A DNA stretch of 64,000 nt from Rhodoferax sp. (GCF_028688795.1 NZ_JAQTXM010000002.1:124001-188000), one strand, 5' to 3'; positions 38,020 to 48,262 are shown, counted from the first letter of the stretch. Numbers and translations: made by a program. The notes: generated from the letters alone by a model not told the origin.

Positions 38020-39297
38020 TCACTGTTTATAAAAAGGGCCCCAATCGGGCTCACGAATATCACCATTTTGTCCGTTCAGTCGCGCCTTGACCTTGCCGTC
38101 GAGCGTGCTGGTCATTAACGCTTCCCGACCCTGTTGCTGGGTGGCGTAAACCAGCAATTTACCATTGGGTGAAAAACTTGGACTTTCATCAGCCGTGGTG
38201 TCAGTGATGGCCTTCACACTCCCACCCGCCAATTCCATCACCTGCAACTTGAAAGCACCACCAGTTCTGGAAATATAGGCCATCCAACGACCGTCCGCAC
38301 TGATGGCTGGAGAAATGTTGTAAGAGCCAACGAATGTGACACGCTCAACACTTTGACCAGTCACCGAAACTTTGTAAATTTGTGGCGAACCCCCACGATC
38401 ACTGACAAAGTAAATACTTTGTCCATCCGGCGAAAAAACGGGCTCAGTGTCAATGCTGCTCGACTGAATCAATCGGCGCGGTTCACCACCTGATGCGTTA
38501 AGAAGAAACAATTGTGAGCCGCCATCACGACTCAAAGTTACCGCCAAAGTTTTGCCGTCCGGCGACCACGCTGGCGCACTGTTAGAACCCTTAAAGTTCG
38601 CAATCAACCTGCGTTTGCCGGAACTCACGTTGTGCACATAAACCACGGGTTTGCGCGATTCAAATGACACGTAGGCCAACTGGTTACCGTCTGGCGACCA
38701 AGCCGGAGAAATAATGGGCTCGGGGCTGGCCAGCGCAGATTGTGCGCTTTCACCATCCGCATCTGCCACCCACAACTGATAACGCTGAGCAGACTTGGTC
38801 ACATAAGCAATGCGTGTCGAAAAAACACCTTTGTCACCCGTCAATTTTTCGTAAATATAGTCGGCCACACGATGCGCGGCCAAGCGGAGGTCTGATGTTG
38901 CGACGACAAAAGTTTGCCCTCCCAGGTCTTGCCCCTTGACCACGTCCCAAAGCCGAAAACGAACATCAAAACGGCCATCTGCGAGCTTGGTGACGCTGCC
39001 AGAGGCCAGCGCATCTGCGCCGGCTTGACGAAGTGCAGAAAGCTCAGGTTTGATCGTTTCATCAAACATGCCAGAAGGGGCTTTGACAGAGCGAAACTGT
39101 CCACTGCGTTCCAAGTCCGCCAAAGCGATATCGGAAATTTTTTGACTCAGGGCGTCCTGACCACGAAATGGTGCCACAGTGACGGGGACCTGAGTCAGGC
39201 CAACGCCGGTGACTTCGATTCGGAACTGGGCAAAACTAGTTTGAGCAAACAGCGCAAAAAGGCCGCAGATATAAATTTTTAAAAAAACTCGCATCAT
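38020..39297 (-). CDS. tolB: Tol-Pal system protein TolB
   Basis: A 425-residue periplasmic protein with signal peptide, an N-terminal domain and a six-bladed beta-propeller made of repeats such as SPAWSPDGNQLAYVSFE and APAWSPDGKTLAVTLS. It is followed by pal and cpoB. tolQ, tolR and tolA are not upstream; a glycosyltransferase is. Confidence 0.97.
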   Translation of the reverse strand: MMRVFLKIYICGLFALFAQTSFAQFRIEVTGVGLTQVPVTVAPFRGQDALSQKISDIALADLERSGQFRSVKAPSGMFDETIKPELSALRQAGADALASGSVTKLADGRFDVRFRLWDVVKGQDLGGQTFVVATSDLRLAAHRVADYIYEKLTGDKGVFSTRIAYVTKSAQRYQLWVADADGESAQSALASPEPIISPAWSPDGNQLAYVSFESRKPVVYVHNVSSGKRRLIANFKGSNSAPAWSPDGKTLAVTLSRDGGSQLFLLNASGGEPRRLIQSSSIDTEPVFSPDGQSIYFVSDRGGSPQIYKVSVTGQSVERVTFVGSYNISPAISADGRWMAYISRTGGAFKLQVMELAGGSVKAITDTTADESPSFSPNGKLLVYATQQQGREALMTSTLDGKVKARLNGQNGDIREPDWGPFYKQ

Positions 39298-39326
39298 TAA
39301 TTAATTTTTACACGGTGGAAGGTTGG

Positions 39327-40175
39327 TCAATTCAAAGGGGTTACGACAACTTCATTAGCGCATAAATTATCGCCAAGGCCTTTTTCAGCACTGACAATGT
39401 CCGTTTGCATGCGCTTTATGACACGCTGATGATTGACATCTTCACTCGATCTACTGTTTTGCCGATGCCATAGATGATAAACCTCTGTGCTGAAAAACCC
39501 ATTTTTTCGACACAGGCCTAAGTGATGCAGACGCAAAACCAAATCGGCGTCTTCATGACCCCAACCTTCAAATGACTCATCGAAGCCATTAACAGCCAAA
39601 AAGTCATCTTTCCAAAGTGCAAAGTTACAACTTCGAATTTGTTTCCAGCGAAATTTCTCTTGGCACCTGCCGGGCGCCTTCGGCCAATAGACCAAGTGAG
39701 CCAATTTGTTGATGTCACCCCTGAGTCGCCAGGCAAGCCAGTCCATAAAAATAGCGCTTGTCAAATCGACTTGTCCGGAAGTAACTTGTAGCGTCAAGCT
39801 TTCACTGAGCAAAACCCGGTTGCCATTGACAAAACAACCTTTTTCCGCAAGCGCCTCATGTGCCATGACGAACCTTGGATTGGGAACGCAATCACCGTCC
39901 AGAAACACAAGGTAGTTGCCAACGCTTGACATTGCGCCAAGGTTCCGTGCCCGTGACGCAGTGAACCCTCGGTCAGGATGCCAGACGTGCTTCACAGCAC
40001 AGCGAAATGTCGGTAAATTCGTCCGAAGGAACTCAACCGCTTTTACGCTGGAGCCGTCATCGGCAATCAAAATTTCATGTCGCTCGTCACACTGCGGCAC
40101 CAAAGCCCTAAGCACCTGAAGCAACGCATCGACCCGGTTGTAGGTCAGCACCACAATGGAGGTTTTGATCCGCAT
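39327..40175 (-). CDS. Glycosyltransferase family 2 protein
   Basis: A 282-residue GT-A enzyme: SIVVLTYNRVDALLQVL, the ILIADDGSS motif, VFLDGDCVP (DxD) and FDESFEGWGHEDADLVLRL typical of galactosyltransferase-like GT2/GT7 C-termini. Likely adds a sugar to LPS or another surface glycan. It lies two bases downstream of the next GT gene. Confidence 0.82.
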   Translation of the reverse strand: MRIKTSIVVLTYNRVDALLQVLRALVPQCDERHEILIADDGSSVKAVEFLRTNLPTFRCAVKHVWHPDRGFTASRARNLGAMSSVGNYLVFLDGDCVPNPRFVMAHEALAEKGCFVNGNRVLLSESLTLQVTSGQVDLTSAIFMDWLAWRLRGDINKLAHLVYWPKAPGRCQEKFRWKQIRSCNFALWKDDFLAVNGFDESFEGWGHEDADLVLRLHHLGLCRKNGFFSTEVYHLWHRQNSRSSEDVNHQRVIKRMQTDIVSAEKGLGDNLCANEVVVTPLN

Positions 40176-40177
40176 GC

Positions 40178-40936
40178 TCAGAGTTCCGCCGCATTACGGG
40201 TCATCAGCCAACGCTTGGCGTAGCGGTAATAGGTGCCCTCGGCATTGGAGATGGCCAAGGCCAAGCCTAACTGGCCGTCCAAAAATCCAAGGCGCAAAAC
40301 ATAAGTTCTAAAAAACGCCCAAAAGCCATGACCAATGGCGCCGTAAAGCGTGGCACCTTTGCCCTTCATATGCATGGCTTGTGCACCTGCAGTGGAATAC
40401 CGGTTGACCTTGTCCAGCACAGATTCAAAGTCGGGGAAACTCAAATGTAATAACGGTGAATTCAAAGCGCCAACCGCGCCTTGCACCACCAATTTCTCGT
40501 GAACCAGGTCATCAGAAAATTGGGTATTACCTCGTCGAAACAAGCGAACAACCCAATCCGGCGACCACCCCGAGTGATTCATGAACTGCCCACAATACCT
40601 GGAGCGCCTCGGAAAACGATAAGCAGTTGGCCCAGACTCACGCGATATCGCATGCATGATCTCCGCCCTTAACGCGCCATCGACGCGCTCGTCTGCATCC
40701 ACGGACAACACCCATTGGCCTTGGGCCAACGCAAGCGCCCGGTTTTTTTGCGGACCGAAACCCGGCCAATCTTCGGTCACGTGCACTTTAGCGCCCAACG
40801 CACGCGCAATTTCTGCCGTTTGGTCCGTGCTGGCAGAGTCAACCACGATGATTTCATCAGCAAAGTCAAGGCGCTTGAGACAATCGCCAATATTGGCTTG
40901 CTCATTATGGGTGATGACGATGACGGACAGAAGCAT
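40178..40936 (-). CDS. LPS core glycosyltransferase, GT2 (WaaE/KdtX-like)
   Basis: A 252-residue GT2 protein with LSVIVITHNEQANIGDCL, EIIVVDSASTDQT, GPQKNRALALAQGQWVLSVDADERV and the PRRSRYCGQFMNHSGW segment seen in WaaE-like beta-glucosyltransferases of the inner core. ATG 40936 is preferred; the open frame continues to a TTG at 40969. Membrane-associated at its C-terminus. Confidence 0.82.
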   Translation of the reverse strand: MLLSVIVITHNEQANIGDCLKRLDFADEIIVVDSASTDQTAEIARALGAKVHVTEDWPGFGPQKNRALALAQGQWVLSVDADERVDGALRAEIMHAISRESGPTAYRFPRRSRYCGQFMNHSGWSPDWVVRLFRRGNTQFSDDLVHEKLVVQGAVGALNSPLLHLSFPDFESVLDKVNRYSTAGAQAMHMKGKGATLYGAIGHGFWAFFRTYVLRLGFLDGQLGLALAISNAEGTYYRYAKRWLMTRNAAEL

Positions 40937-41042
40937 GTGCTGAAGTGAAAAGTGCAATTTGGCTGACAATCATAGATGAGCTTGGAGACAACGCAAGGCA
41001 CTACCGCCGTGCTGTAAAGTCGCATCGTTCCAAATCAAATCT

Positions 41043-42317
41043 ATGCTCACTTTGACTCGCACGGCCACAGGCCTTCGACTTTTCGTTATTTGCCTCGTGG
41101 CCGTGTCTGTCAGTTTGCCTATGGCATGGATCAGCCTTGGCAAACTGGCTCTGTTTATCGGCTGCCTGACATACCTTGCTTTCCTTTTACTGCGTGGCGT
41201 GTCTGATGCGGTGGTTAGCGAACTCTGGTCTGCGCGCATCATCTTATTCATCCTGAGCGCCTTTGCGCTGAGCCTGATATGGAGCGAGGCACCGCCCGAC
41301 ATCGCGCTTCTGGCCTTCACAAAACACAGCAAGCTCATTGAAATTGCCATGCTAGTCATTTTGATTCGAAATGCGCGCGAGGCACGTATGGCATTGCTTG
41401 CGTTCTTTGCCAGTCAGGCAATTTTTATTCTGAGTTCCTGGGTCATGGCCTCTGGGTTTCGCGTGCCATGGGCAACCAGCGCACTAACGCCACAGATGCA
41501 ATACGTGGTCTATTCCACATACCTTGATCAAACCCTAATTTTTTCTGCAGCTGCTGCCGTGTTCTGGCACTTGCGTCAGTATTGGAAGGCGGCCAGTTGG
41601 TTGGCAATCGCGCTGGCTGTTGGCGCCATCACCAACAATTTGTTTTTACAGGAAGGGAAAACTGGTTACCTTTCGACCTTGGCTGTACTCACACTGGCCG
41701 TGATGTGGGAAATTCCACAAAAGTGGCGTGTGGCAATCTTGGTCTTGACACCAACACTGATTGGCATCGCCATGTATGTCGGATCTGTCAAATTTCAAAG
41801 CAAAGTGACGCAGATCATGAGCGAAAGCCATAACTACAGTACACAAGGCGACAATGCCAGTTCATCAGGGTTTCGTCTGCATGCTTGGCGACGATCGCTA
41901 CAAGCCATCGCCGAGCAGCCTTTGACCGGCCATGGTGTTGGCAGTTGGACCCAATCAGTCAAGCGCATTGAAGGCGAAGCTGCCAACCGGGTGTTTGGTA
42001 ACTCGCCGAGTAGCAACCCGCACCAAGAATTTCTGTTGTGGGCCGTTGAGCTCGGCATTGGCGGAATGATGCTGTTGCTCATTTTTATTGCCGCTTTGGT
42101 TCGTGACGCCCTGCACTTTGAGGTACCCGTCCGACGTGCCACGCTGTCAGTTGTTGCCGTCATGGTGGTGGGGTGCATGTTCAATTCATCGCTTTATGAC
42201 GCATTGATAGGTGATTTTTTCAGTGTCACGTTAGGTTTATTGCTGGCACTGGGGCTTCGGCGTAAAGACAACGGCATCAATTTTGGTTCTAGGTCCAACT
42301 TGAGGATTCCGGCGTGA
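41043..42317 (+). CDS. O-antigen ligase-like membrane protein (WaaL/Wzy-C)
   Basis: A 424-residue protein with about ten to eleven membrane helices and the large periplasmic loop of the Wzy_C family, including GFRLHAWRRSLQAI and GHGVGSWTQSV with the conserved NPHQEFLLWAVELG histidine. It probably ligates O-chain to lipid A core. It overlaps the next gene by four bases. Confidence 0.82.
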   Translation: MLTLTRTATGLRLFVICLVAVSVSLPMAWISLGKLALFIGCLTYLAFLLLRGVSDAVVSELWSARIILFILSAFALSLIWSEAPPDIALLAFTKHSKLIEIAMLVILIRNAREARMALLAFFASQAIFILSSWVMASGFRVPWATSALTPQMQYVVYSTYLDQTLIFSAAAAVFWHLRQYWKAASWLAIALAVGAITNNLFLQEGKTGYLSTLAVLTLAVMWEIPQKWRVAILVLTPTLIGIAMYVGSVKFQSKVTQIMSESHNYSTQGDNASSSGFRLHAWRRSLQAIAEQPLTGHGVGSWTQSVKRIEGEAANRVFGNSPSSNPHQEFLLWAVELGIGGMMLLLIFIAALVRDALHFEVPVRRATLSVVAVMVVGCMFNSSLYDALIGDFFSVTLGLLLALGLRRKDNGINFGSRSNLRIPA

Positions 42318-44098
42318 CTGAGCAAAAGGTTAGCGGTAGCACGGCGCATCGTTCGCTGCCGGCTGTTGGTGTGGTGCAGCGAATTCGTCGCTTCATGCCT
42401 TTCTTCGGCACATTGCCGGGCACTTGGGCGCTGGTGGCCGTCAGTGCCGTTGTGGGTGCTGCTACTGAACCCATGATTCCAGCGCTGCTTAAGCCCTTGT
42501 TGGACCGTGGTTTTCAGCAGGGCCAGCTCGAAATTTGGACGGTGCCCGCCTCGCTGCTGCTGCTGTTTGGGGTACGAGGACTGGCTGGCTACATTTCACA
42601 AATCGGCCTGACACGCATCACCCACCAGGGTTTGCAGTTGATGCGCCAAGCCATGTTCGCCAAAATTTTGGCCGCCGAACTCAAACTTTTCTCAAAACAA
42701 ACTTCTAGTGCCCTGTCAAATACCGTGGTCTATGAAGTGCAAAACGGTGCCACCATGCTGGTGAATGCCATGTTAAGTCTCACGCGAAACGGGCTCACCC
42801 TGATTGCTCTGACTGGCTACCTTTTCTACCTGAACTGGAAACTGACGCTGATTGTGGCGGCCATCTTTCCAGCCGTGGCTTGGGTCATGAAAGTGCTGAC
42901 ACGGCGCGTGCACAAACTCACGCAGGCCAATCAGGAGGCCACCGACGAACTGGCTTACGTGGTGGAGGAGAACGTGCTGGCGCATCGTGACATTCGCCTT
43001 TACGCGGCACAAGCCACGCAGGCCAAGCGTTTCAACGTGCTGAGTGAGTCCTTGCGCCACCTCGCCATGAAATCAACCGTGGCTGGTGCGGCAATGACCC
43101 CGATGACTCAAATGCTGGCAGCTGTGGCGCTGTCCGCCGTGATTTCCGTCGCGCTGATTCAAAGTGCCAGTAGCGGCACTTCGGTGGGCGGCTTTGTGGC
43201 ATTTGTCACCGCGATGCTGATGATCATTGCACCCGTGCGCCAACTCTCCGAGGTCTCCAGCCCGATCACCCGGGGTTTGGTGGCACTGGAACGCGCTCTG
43301 GCTCTGATTGAACAAACACCGGATGAATCCAGCGGTACATTTTCAACCCCACGCGCAACTGGATTACTATCTTTTTCGGAGCTATCTGTGCTTTATCCAT
43401 CAGGTCTAGAGCCCGCTTTGAATATAAATGATCTGAGCATTCGGTCTGGCGAGACCGTTGCGCTAGTAGGTGCCTCCGGTTCTGGCAAGACGACGCTGAT
43501 CAATGTGCTGACCCGGTTTGTCGACATCCACTCTGGCCAAGTCTTTCTGGATGGCCATGAACTGCGTGACTGGCAGTTGCCAGCATTACGCGCGCAGTTT
43601 TCTCTGGTCAGCCAGCAGGTGGTGATGATCAACGACACGGTAGCGGCCAACGTGGCGCTTGGCTTGCCGATGGATCGGCAAAAGGTGATGCAGTGCCTGG
43701 TGTCGGCTAACCTTGAATCATTTGTTAAAGCGCTCCCCAAAGGCTTGGACACGCTGGTGGGGCACAACGCCGCGCAACTCTCTGGCGGGCAACGCCAGCG
43801 CCTGGCGATTGCCCGGGCGCTTTACAAAGATGCGCCAATTTTGATTCTGGACGAAGCCACTTCCGCACTGGATACCGAATCAGAGCGCAGTGTGCAAGAG
43901 GCCTTGGAGCGGCTGATGAAAAACCGAACCACGCTGGTAATTGCGCACCGCCTGTCCACCGTGCACCACGCGGATCGCATTGTGGTGCTGGACCATGGGC
44001 GCATTGCTGAGATGGGCAACCATGCGGCGTTGATACAAATGGACGGCTTGTACGCGCGGCTCTATCGGTTGGGACTGCATGACAGCTCAGCGGGTTGA
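42314..44098 (+). CDS. msbA: MsbA-like lipid A/polysaccharide ABC flippase
   Basis: A 594-residue half-transporter: six membrane helices (residues about 30-320) then an ATPase domain with Walker A VALVGASGSGKTTL, signature QLSGGQRQRLAIARAL, Walker B ILILDEATSALD and the switch His in LVIAHRLSTV. It likely flips lipid A core. GTG start in GTGA overlap with the ligase gene. The region 43361-43440 is AT-richer than its surroundings and resembles the intergenic repeat. Confidence 0.9.
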   Translation: MTEQKVSGSTAHRSLPAVGVVQRIRRFMPFFGTLPGTWALVAVSAVVGAATEPMIPALLKPLLDRGFQQGQLEIWTVPASLLLLFGVRGLAGYISQIGLTRITHQGLQLMRQAMFAKILAAELKLFSKQTSSALSNTVVYEVQNGATMLVNAMLSLTRNGLTLIALTGYLFYLNWKLTLIVAAIFPAVAWVMKVLTRRVHKLTQANQEATDELAYVVEENVLAHRDIRLYAAQATQAKRFNVLSESLRHLAMKSTVAGAAMTPMTQMLAAVALSAVISVALIQSASSGTSVGGFVAFVTAMLMIIAPVRQLSEVSSPITRGLVALERALALIEQTPDESSGTFSTPRATGLLSFSELSVLYPSGLEPALNINDLSIRSGETVALVGASGSGKTTLINVLTRFVDIHSGQVFLDGHELRDWQLPALRAQFSLVSQQVVMINDTVAANVALGLPMDRQKVMQCLVSANLESFVKALPKGLDTLVGHNAAQLSGGQRQRLAIARALYKDAPILILDEATSALDTESERSVQEALERLMKNRTTLVIAHRLSTVHHADRIVVLDHGRIAEMGNHAALIQMDGLYARLYRLGLHDSSAG

Positions 44099-44141
44099 CT
44101 TTTGCATGTTGTCAATGCACCGTCACTTCTGGACAGTTCCC

Positions 44142-45356
44142 TTACAGCCGCTTGCCTCGCGCCAAATATTGGTAAATCTGCTCTTGCTGCTGCGCCAGAG
44201 CAGCCCATTGATGATGTGCTGCAAACATCAGCCCACCTTGGCTTAGCTGATGTCGCAGTACCCCATCCTGCGCGACCCGAGCCAGTTCAACTGCCAGCGC
44301 CAATGAATCCAGCGGATCACTCAGCACCAGCGCATTCTGGTCATGCCTCAGAAGCGCTGCAATACCGCAATAACGCGCCGCACTGACCACCACCGGCAAA
44401 CCGTGCGCCATGGCTTCCAGCACCACCATGGCAAAAGTGTCCTCAAGCGTTGGGTGGGCCAAACAATCAGCCGCGACATAAGCTGGCGTCACATCTTGCA
44501 GCGCACCTAAAAAGAACACCCTGTCTACCAGCCCCAAGGCCTGCGCCTGGGTCTTAAAGTGCGGTATCTGCGCCGGGTTGCCCACCACCGCCACGTATGC
44601 GTTCACGGGCAACTTTGACAATGCTTGAAGCAAGGTCGGCAAGCCTTTTTTTCGGTAGTCATTGGCCACAAATAAAATGCAAAACCCGTTCTCGGGCAAG
44701 TTCAGTTCACGCCTGGACTTTGATTTTTGCAGCGCAGTGGCAGCGCCCAGCACACACGCCACGCCCGGGGTAATGACTTTGATGGCGCCTTGACTCGCGG
44801 GGTAAGCCGCCTGCATTTGTGGCACCAGCGAGTTGGAAGTAACCACGATCACACGGGGCTTGCGCAATGAAAACCGACTGCGCTCCAATGCCAGATACAC
44901 CAGCAAACGCGGGCTTGTAACGATTTTGGCCCAGCGCACCACCCGCCGCCAACCCGTGAGGCCATGCAACAGGTTGTACTTCACTGGCAGCACATGCACC
45001 GTCTGCACATTGCCGTGCCAGGTGTTCTCATGCGAATGCACCACATCAAAACCACGCCGCGTGGCCCACCAGGTGGTGGTGGCGTACCACAGCTGGTTCA
45101 GCCAGCGCGGGCGCGTCAGGGCTTGTGACACCTTGTGGTAGGTCACGCCCGGCCAGTCGTGGCCAATGTGCTGGGCAAATACATGAATGTCATGACGTGC
45201 GGCCAGGTGTTCCACCAACGCAATTGAATAGCGCTCGGCACCGCCGCCAGTTGGCGAAAACTGACGATTCAGTACCGCGATGCGTAGCCGTTGTGGTGAT
45301 TGCAACGCACCCTCATGGGTTTCAGCGCTGTGTTCGCAATGACTTGTTTGCTTCAT
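44142..45356 (-). CDS. Glycosyltransferase family 4 protein
   Basis: A 404-residue GT-B enzyme: GGGAERYSIALVEHLA near the N-terminus, DVVHSHENTW, then FVANDYRKKGLPTLLQAL and the C-terminal EX7E-type HPTLEDTFAMVVLEAMAHGLPVVVS. It resembles LPS heptose/glucosyltransferases (WaaG-like). It overlaps the deacetylase by four bases. Confidence 0.85.
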   Translation of the reverse strand: MKQTSHCEHSAETHEGALQSPQRLRIAVLNRQFSPTGGGAERYSIALVEHLAARHDIHVFAQHIGHDWPGVTYHKVSQALTRPRWLNQLWYATTTWWATRRGFDVVHSHENTWHGNVQTVHVLPVKYNLLHGLTGWRRVVRWAKIVTSPRLLVYLALERSRFSLRKPRVIVVTSNSLVPQMQAAYPASQGAIKVITPGVACVLGAATALQKSKSRRELNLPENGFCILFVANDYRKKGLPTLLQALSKLPVNAYVAVVGNPAQIPHFKTQAQALGLVDRVFFLGALQDVTPAYVAADCLAHPTLEDTFAMVVLEAMAHGLPVVVSAARYCGIAALLRHDQNALVLSDPLDSLALAVELARVAQDGVLRHQLSQGGLMFAAHHQWAALAQQQEQIYQYLARGKRL

Positions 45357-46108
45357 TTCGAGCGGCGATCTTCGTAACCCGTGGCCAACTTGAGCAAAAA
45401 CACCGGCAGCGTGGTGGCGCGCAGCACCGGCACGCGTGGCAACTGGCGCAGGTCTGCACCGCTGGCGACACGACCACGCTCGGTGGTGGTGACCGTCAAG
45501 AAACCAGTCTGCCTGGCCATGGTGACATGCTCAGGGGCATATCGCCCGTAGGGATAACAAAAATGCGCCACGGCAGTGCCGGTGGCCGCCTCAAGTTCAG
45601 CCCGACCCAACGTCATTTCTTCTCTGCAGATAGCGGGGTCGCACTGCTGCAAATTCACATGGTGGCGCGTATGTGCCCCCACCTCTTGCCCCGCCGCCAC
45701 CCATTGGCGCAACTGGGCTGCATCCATCAACGGGGTTTGAGCAATGCCCTGGACCTCGTCCCAAACATTGGTTTGCCCAAGCCGCTGGCTGACCGCATAG
45801 CAGGTGGAGGAAAACCCATGGCGTTGCAACACTGGCAATGCGTGCGTCAAGTTGTTCAGATAGCCATCGTCAAATGTGATGCCGACCACCTTGCCTTGCT
45901 TCTCACCTTTAAGGTAGGGCAGCAAATCCGACATGGAAAGGCCCTGGTAACCCAACATTTGCAGAAGAAGCATTTGCCTGGCAAACGCCTTCGGCGACAC
46001 ATACAAGCTTCTGAAAGCTGCACCCTTGGGCGGTGCTATATCGATCTGGTGGTAGACCAGGATGGGAATGGGCGAGGTGTTCGCACTGGTATCCATCATC
46101 GTTACCAA
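45353..46108 (-). CDS. Polysaccharide deacetylase family protein
   Basis: A 251-residue NodB-type enzyme: ILVYHQI at the start, the metal motif GITFDDGYLNN, EVGAHTRHHVNL and CYPYGRYAPE. It removes N-acyl groups from an amino-sugar; the polymer is unknown. No signal peptide is evident. It is coupled with the GT4 gene. Confidence 0.87.
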   Translation of the reverse strand: MVTMMDTSANTSPIPILVYHQIDIAPPKGAAFRSLYVSPKAFARQMLLLQMLGYQGLSMSDLLPYLKGEKQGKVVGITFDDGYLNNLTHALPVLQRHGFSSTCYAVSQRLGQTNVWDEVQGIAQTPLMDAAQLRQWVAAGQEVGAHTRHHVNLQQCDPAICREEMTLGRAELEAATGTAVAHFCYPYGRYAPEHVTMARQTGFLTVTTTERGRVASGADLRQLPRVPVLRATTLPVFLLKLATGYEDRRSK

Positions 46109-46114
46109 CTCTGG

Positions 46115-47590
46115 CTACAGCAGCACAATATCGTACTGTTCCTGCCCCATGGCGCTCTCGCTTTGCAAGGACACCGGCTTGCCAATGAACTCGCTCAAGC
46201 CCGCCAGATGCTGGCTTTCTTCGTCCAGAAGCAGCTCAATGACTTTGGGCGACGCCACCACGCGAAACTCTTTGGGGTTGAATTGGCGCGCTTCCCGCAG
46301 AATCTCACGAAAAACGTCGTAAGCCACGCTGCGAGCGGTTTTGACAATCCCCTTGCCGCTACACACCGGGCACGGCTCGCACAGCATGTGTGCCAGCGAC
46401 TCACGGGTGCGTTTGCGCGTCATCTCGACCAGGCCAAGCTGCGAAAACTCGCCACACATGGTTTTGACGTGGTCGCGGGCCAGTTGTTTGCGCAGTTCAG
46501 TCAGTACAGCAGCCCGGTGCTCTTGCGGCACCATGTCGATAAAGTCGACGATGATGATGCCACCCAGATTGCGCAGACGCAGCTGCCGCGCAATGGCTTG
46601 TGCAGCCTCCAGATTGGTCTTGAAAATGGTGTCATCAAAATTGCGAGCGCCGACATAGCCCCCGGTGTTTACATCCACGGTGGTGAGCGCCTCGGTCTGG
46701 TCCACGATCAGGTAGCCACCGGATTTGAGTTCTACGCGCCGTCCGAGCGCCTTGGCGATTTCTTCGTCAATGGCATATAGGTCAAAAATGGGCCGCTCAC
46801 CTTTGTAGTGCTGCAGTTTTTGACCGGTGGCAGGCATGAACTCCTGACAAAACGCCGTCATCACGGCAAACTGCTCCAGGGAATCAACCTTGATGAACTG
46901 GGTGTGATCACTGGACAAGTCACGTAACACCCGCTGCAGCAGGCTTAAATCCTGATGCAACAACGACTTGGGTGGCAAACGTGTGGCGCCTTCGCGAATG
47001 CGCTTCCAGGCTTTGCGCAGGTAAGCCACGTCATCGGCAAGTTCTTGCTCTGTGGCATCCTCACCGTTGGTGCGCAAAATAAAGCCACCACCCTCGTCCC
47101 CCACCAAGGTTTGCAGGTGCTGGCGCAAGGCATCGCGCTGGGCTTGGGGGATTTTTTGCGACACCCCAATGTGGTCGTCCTGCGGCAAAAACACCAGCAT
47201 GCGCCCGGCGATGCTGATCTGCGTGGACAGCCGGGCTCCCTTGGTGCCAATCGGGTCCTTGATCACCTGCACCATCAGGCTCTGGCCTTCAAACACCTGC
47301 TTTTCAATCGGGATCTGCGCTGCTGAACTGCGCGCCATCGAGACGGTTTCGCCCTCTGCAGGGGGATGCCATACATCGGCCACATGCAAAAACGCAGCCC
47401 GCTCCAGGCCAATATCGATGAAGGCGGATTGCATGCCCGGCAAGACGCGCGCCACCTTGCCCAGATACACATTGCTCATCAGCCCGCGCTCTAACGAGCG
47501 CTCCACATGCAGCTCTTGCAGCACACCGTTTTCCACCACCGCCACACGGGTTTCTTGAGGTGACCAGTTGATCAGAATGTCTTCTTGCAT
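46115..47590 (-). CDS. rng: Ribonuclease G
   Basis: A 491-residue endoribonuclease of the RNase E/G family: N-terminal MQEDILINWSPQETRVA, S1 domain (GNVYLGKVARVLPGMQSAFIDIGLERAAFLH-like), the DNase-I-like catalytic part with TVDVNTGGYVG and GIIIVDFIDM, and the zinc-link cysteines CEPCPVC. It matures 16S rRNA. Length is that of RNase G, without the RNase E tail. Confidence 0.95.
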   Translation of the reverse strand: MQEDILINWSPQETRVAVVENGVLQELHVERSLERGLMSNVYLGKVARVLPGMQSAFIDIGLERAAFLHVADVWHPPAEGETVSMARSSAAQIPIEKQVFEGQSLMVQVIKDPIGTKGARLSTQISIAGRMLVFLPQDDHIGVSQKIPQAQRDALRQHLQTLVGDEGGGFILRTNGEDATEQELADDVAYLRKAWKRIREGATRLPPKSLLHQDLSLLQRVLRDLSSDHTQFIKVDSLEQFAVMTAFCQEFMPATGQKLQHYKGERPIFDLYAIDEEIAKALGRRVELKSGGYLIVDQTEALTTVDVNTGGYVGARNFDDTIFKTNLEAAQAIARQLRLRNLGGIIIVDFIDMVPQEHRAAVLTELRKQLARDHVKTMCGEFSQLGLVEMTRKRTRESLAHMLCEPCPVCSGKGIVKTARSVAYDVFREILREARQFNPKEFRVVASPKVIELLLDEESQHLAGLSEFIGKPVSLQSESAMGQEQYDIVLL

Positions 47591-47617
47591 GAATTTACTT
47601 TTTATATAAGAAAAGTG

Positions 47618-47664
47618 CCTCTAGACTTTATAAATAAAGCGCAAGAAGCTATATTTATGCTAGC
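47618..47664 (+). repeat. AT-rich intergenic repeat, copy B
   Basis: CTCTAGACTTTATAAATAAA-GCGCAAGAAGCTAT matches copy A (8818) and copy C (55483). It lies upstream of rng and touches the maf stop codon. Confidence 0.6.
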
Positions 47665-48262
47665 AACTAAAACCTGCCAAACGCAGCAACTGCGCCGTCT
47701 CAAACAGCGGCAACCCCATGATGCCGGTGTAGCTCCCACTCAATCGCGAGATGTGTGCTGCCGCCCTGCCCTGCACGCCATACGCACCTGCCTTGCCCAT
47801 GGGTTCACCCGTGTCCACATAAGTAGCAATTTGTGCAGCAGTCATCGGCGCAAATGTCACGCGCGATGTCGACACCGCTTGCCAACGGTGATCTGGTGTA
47901 CCCACAGCCACCGCCGTCATGACTCGGTGCGTCTTGCCAGCCAGGGTTGTCAATATCCGCGTGGCGTCGGCCGCGTCAAGCGGTTTGCCCAAAATGACCC
48001 GCCCCAGTGCCACCGTGGTGTCTGAACACAACACTGGCGCAGCGGGCAGGCCCAAGCGGTCCAGACGTGTCAGCGCCGCATCCAGTTTGAGCTTTGTGAC
48101 GCGTTCCACATAAGTCAGTGGTGCTTCGTGCGGCAACACAACCTCAAGCGCTTCCGCATCTTCATGCGGTTCTGGCAGAAGCAATTCATAGGCCACACCA
48201 AGTTGCTCCAGCAATTGGCGGCGCCGGGGGCTTTGAGAAGCCAGATAAATAAATTTCTTCAT
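47660..48262 (-). CDS. maf: Maf-like nucleotide pyrophosphatase
   Basis: A 200-residue protein: YLASQSPRRRQLLEQLG, the CSDTTVALGRVILGKP segment and GKAGAYGVQGRAAAHI. The family cleaves dTTP/UTP and modified nucleotides. ATG 48262 gives the family start MKKFIYLASQSPRRR; the open frame continues 34 codons upstream. Confidence 0.93.
   Translation of the reverse strand: MKKFIYLASQSPRRRQLLEQLGVAYELLLPEPHEDAEALEVVLPHEAPLTYVERVTKLKLDAALTRLDRLGLPAAPVLCSDTTVALGRVILGKPLDAADATRILTTLAGKTHRVMTAVAVGTPDHRWQAVSTSRVTFAPMTAAQIATYVDTGEPMGKAGAYGVQGRAAAHISRLSGSYTGIMGLPLFETAQLLRLAGFSC

Noticed and set aside
45125-46780. 551-residue open frame on the plus strand
   Set aside because: It lies antisense to the clearly identified deacetylase and rng genes and has no recognisable protein features.
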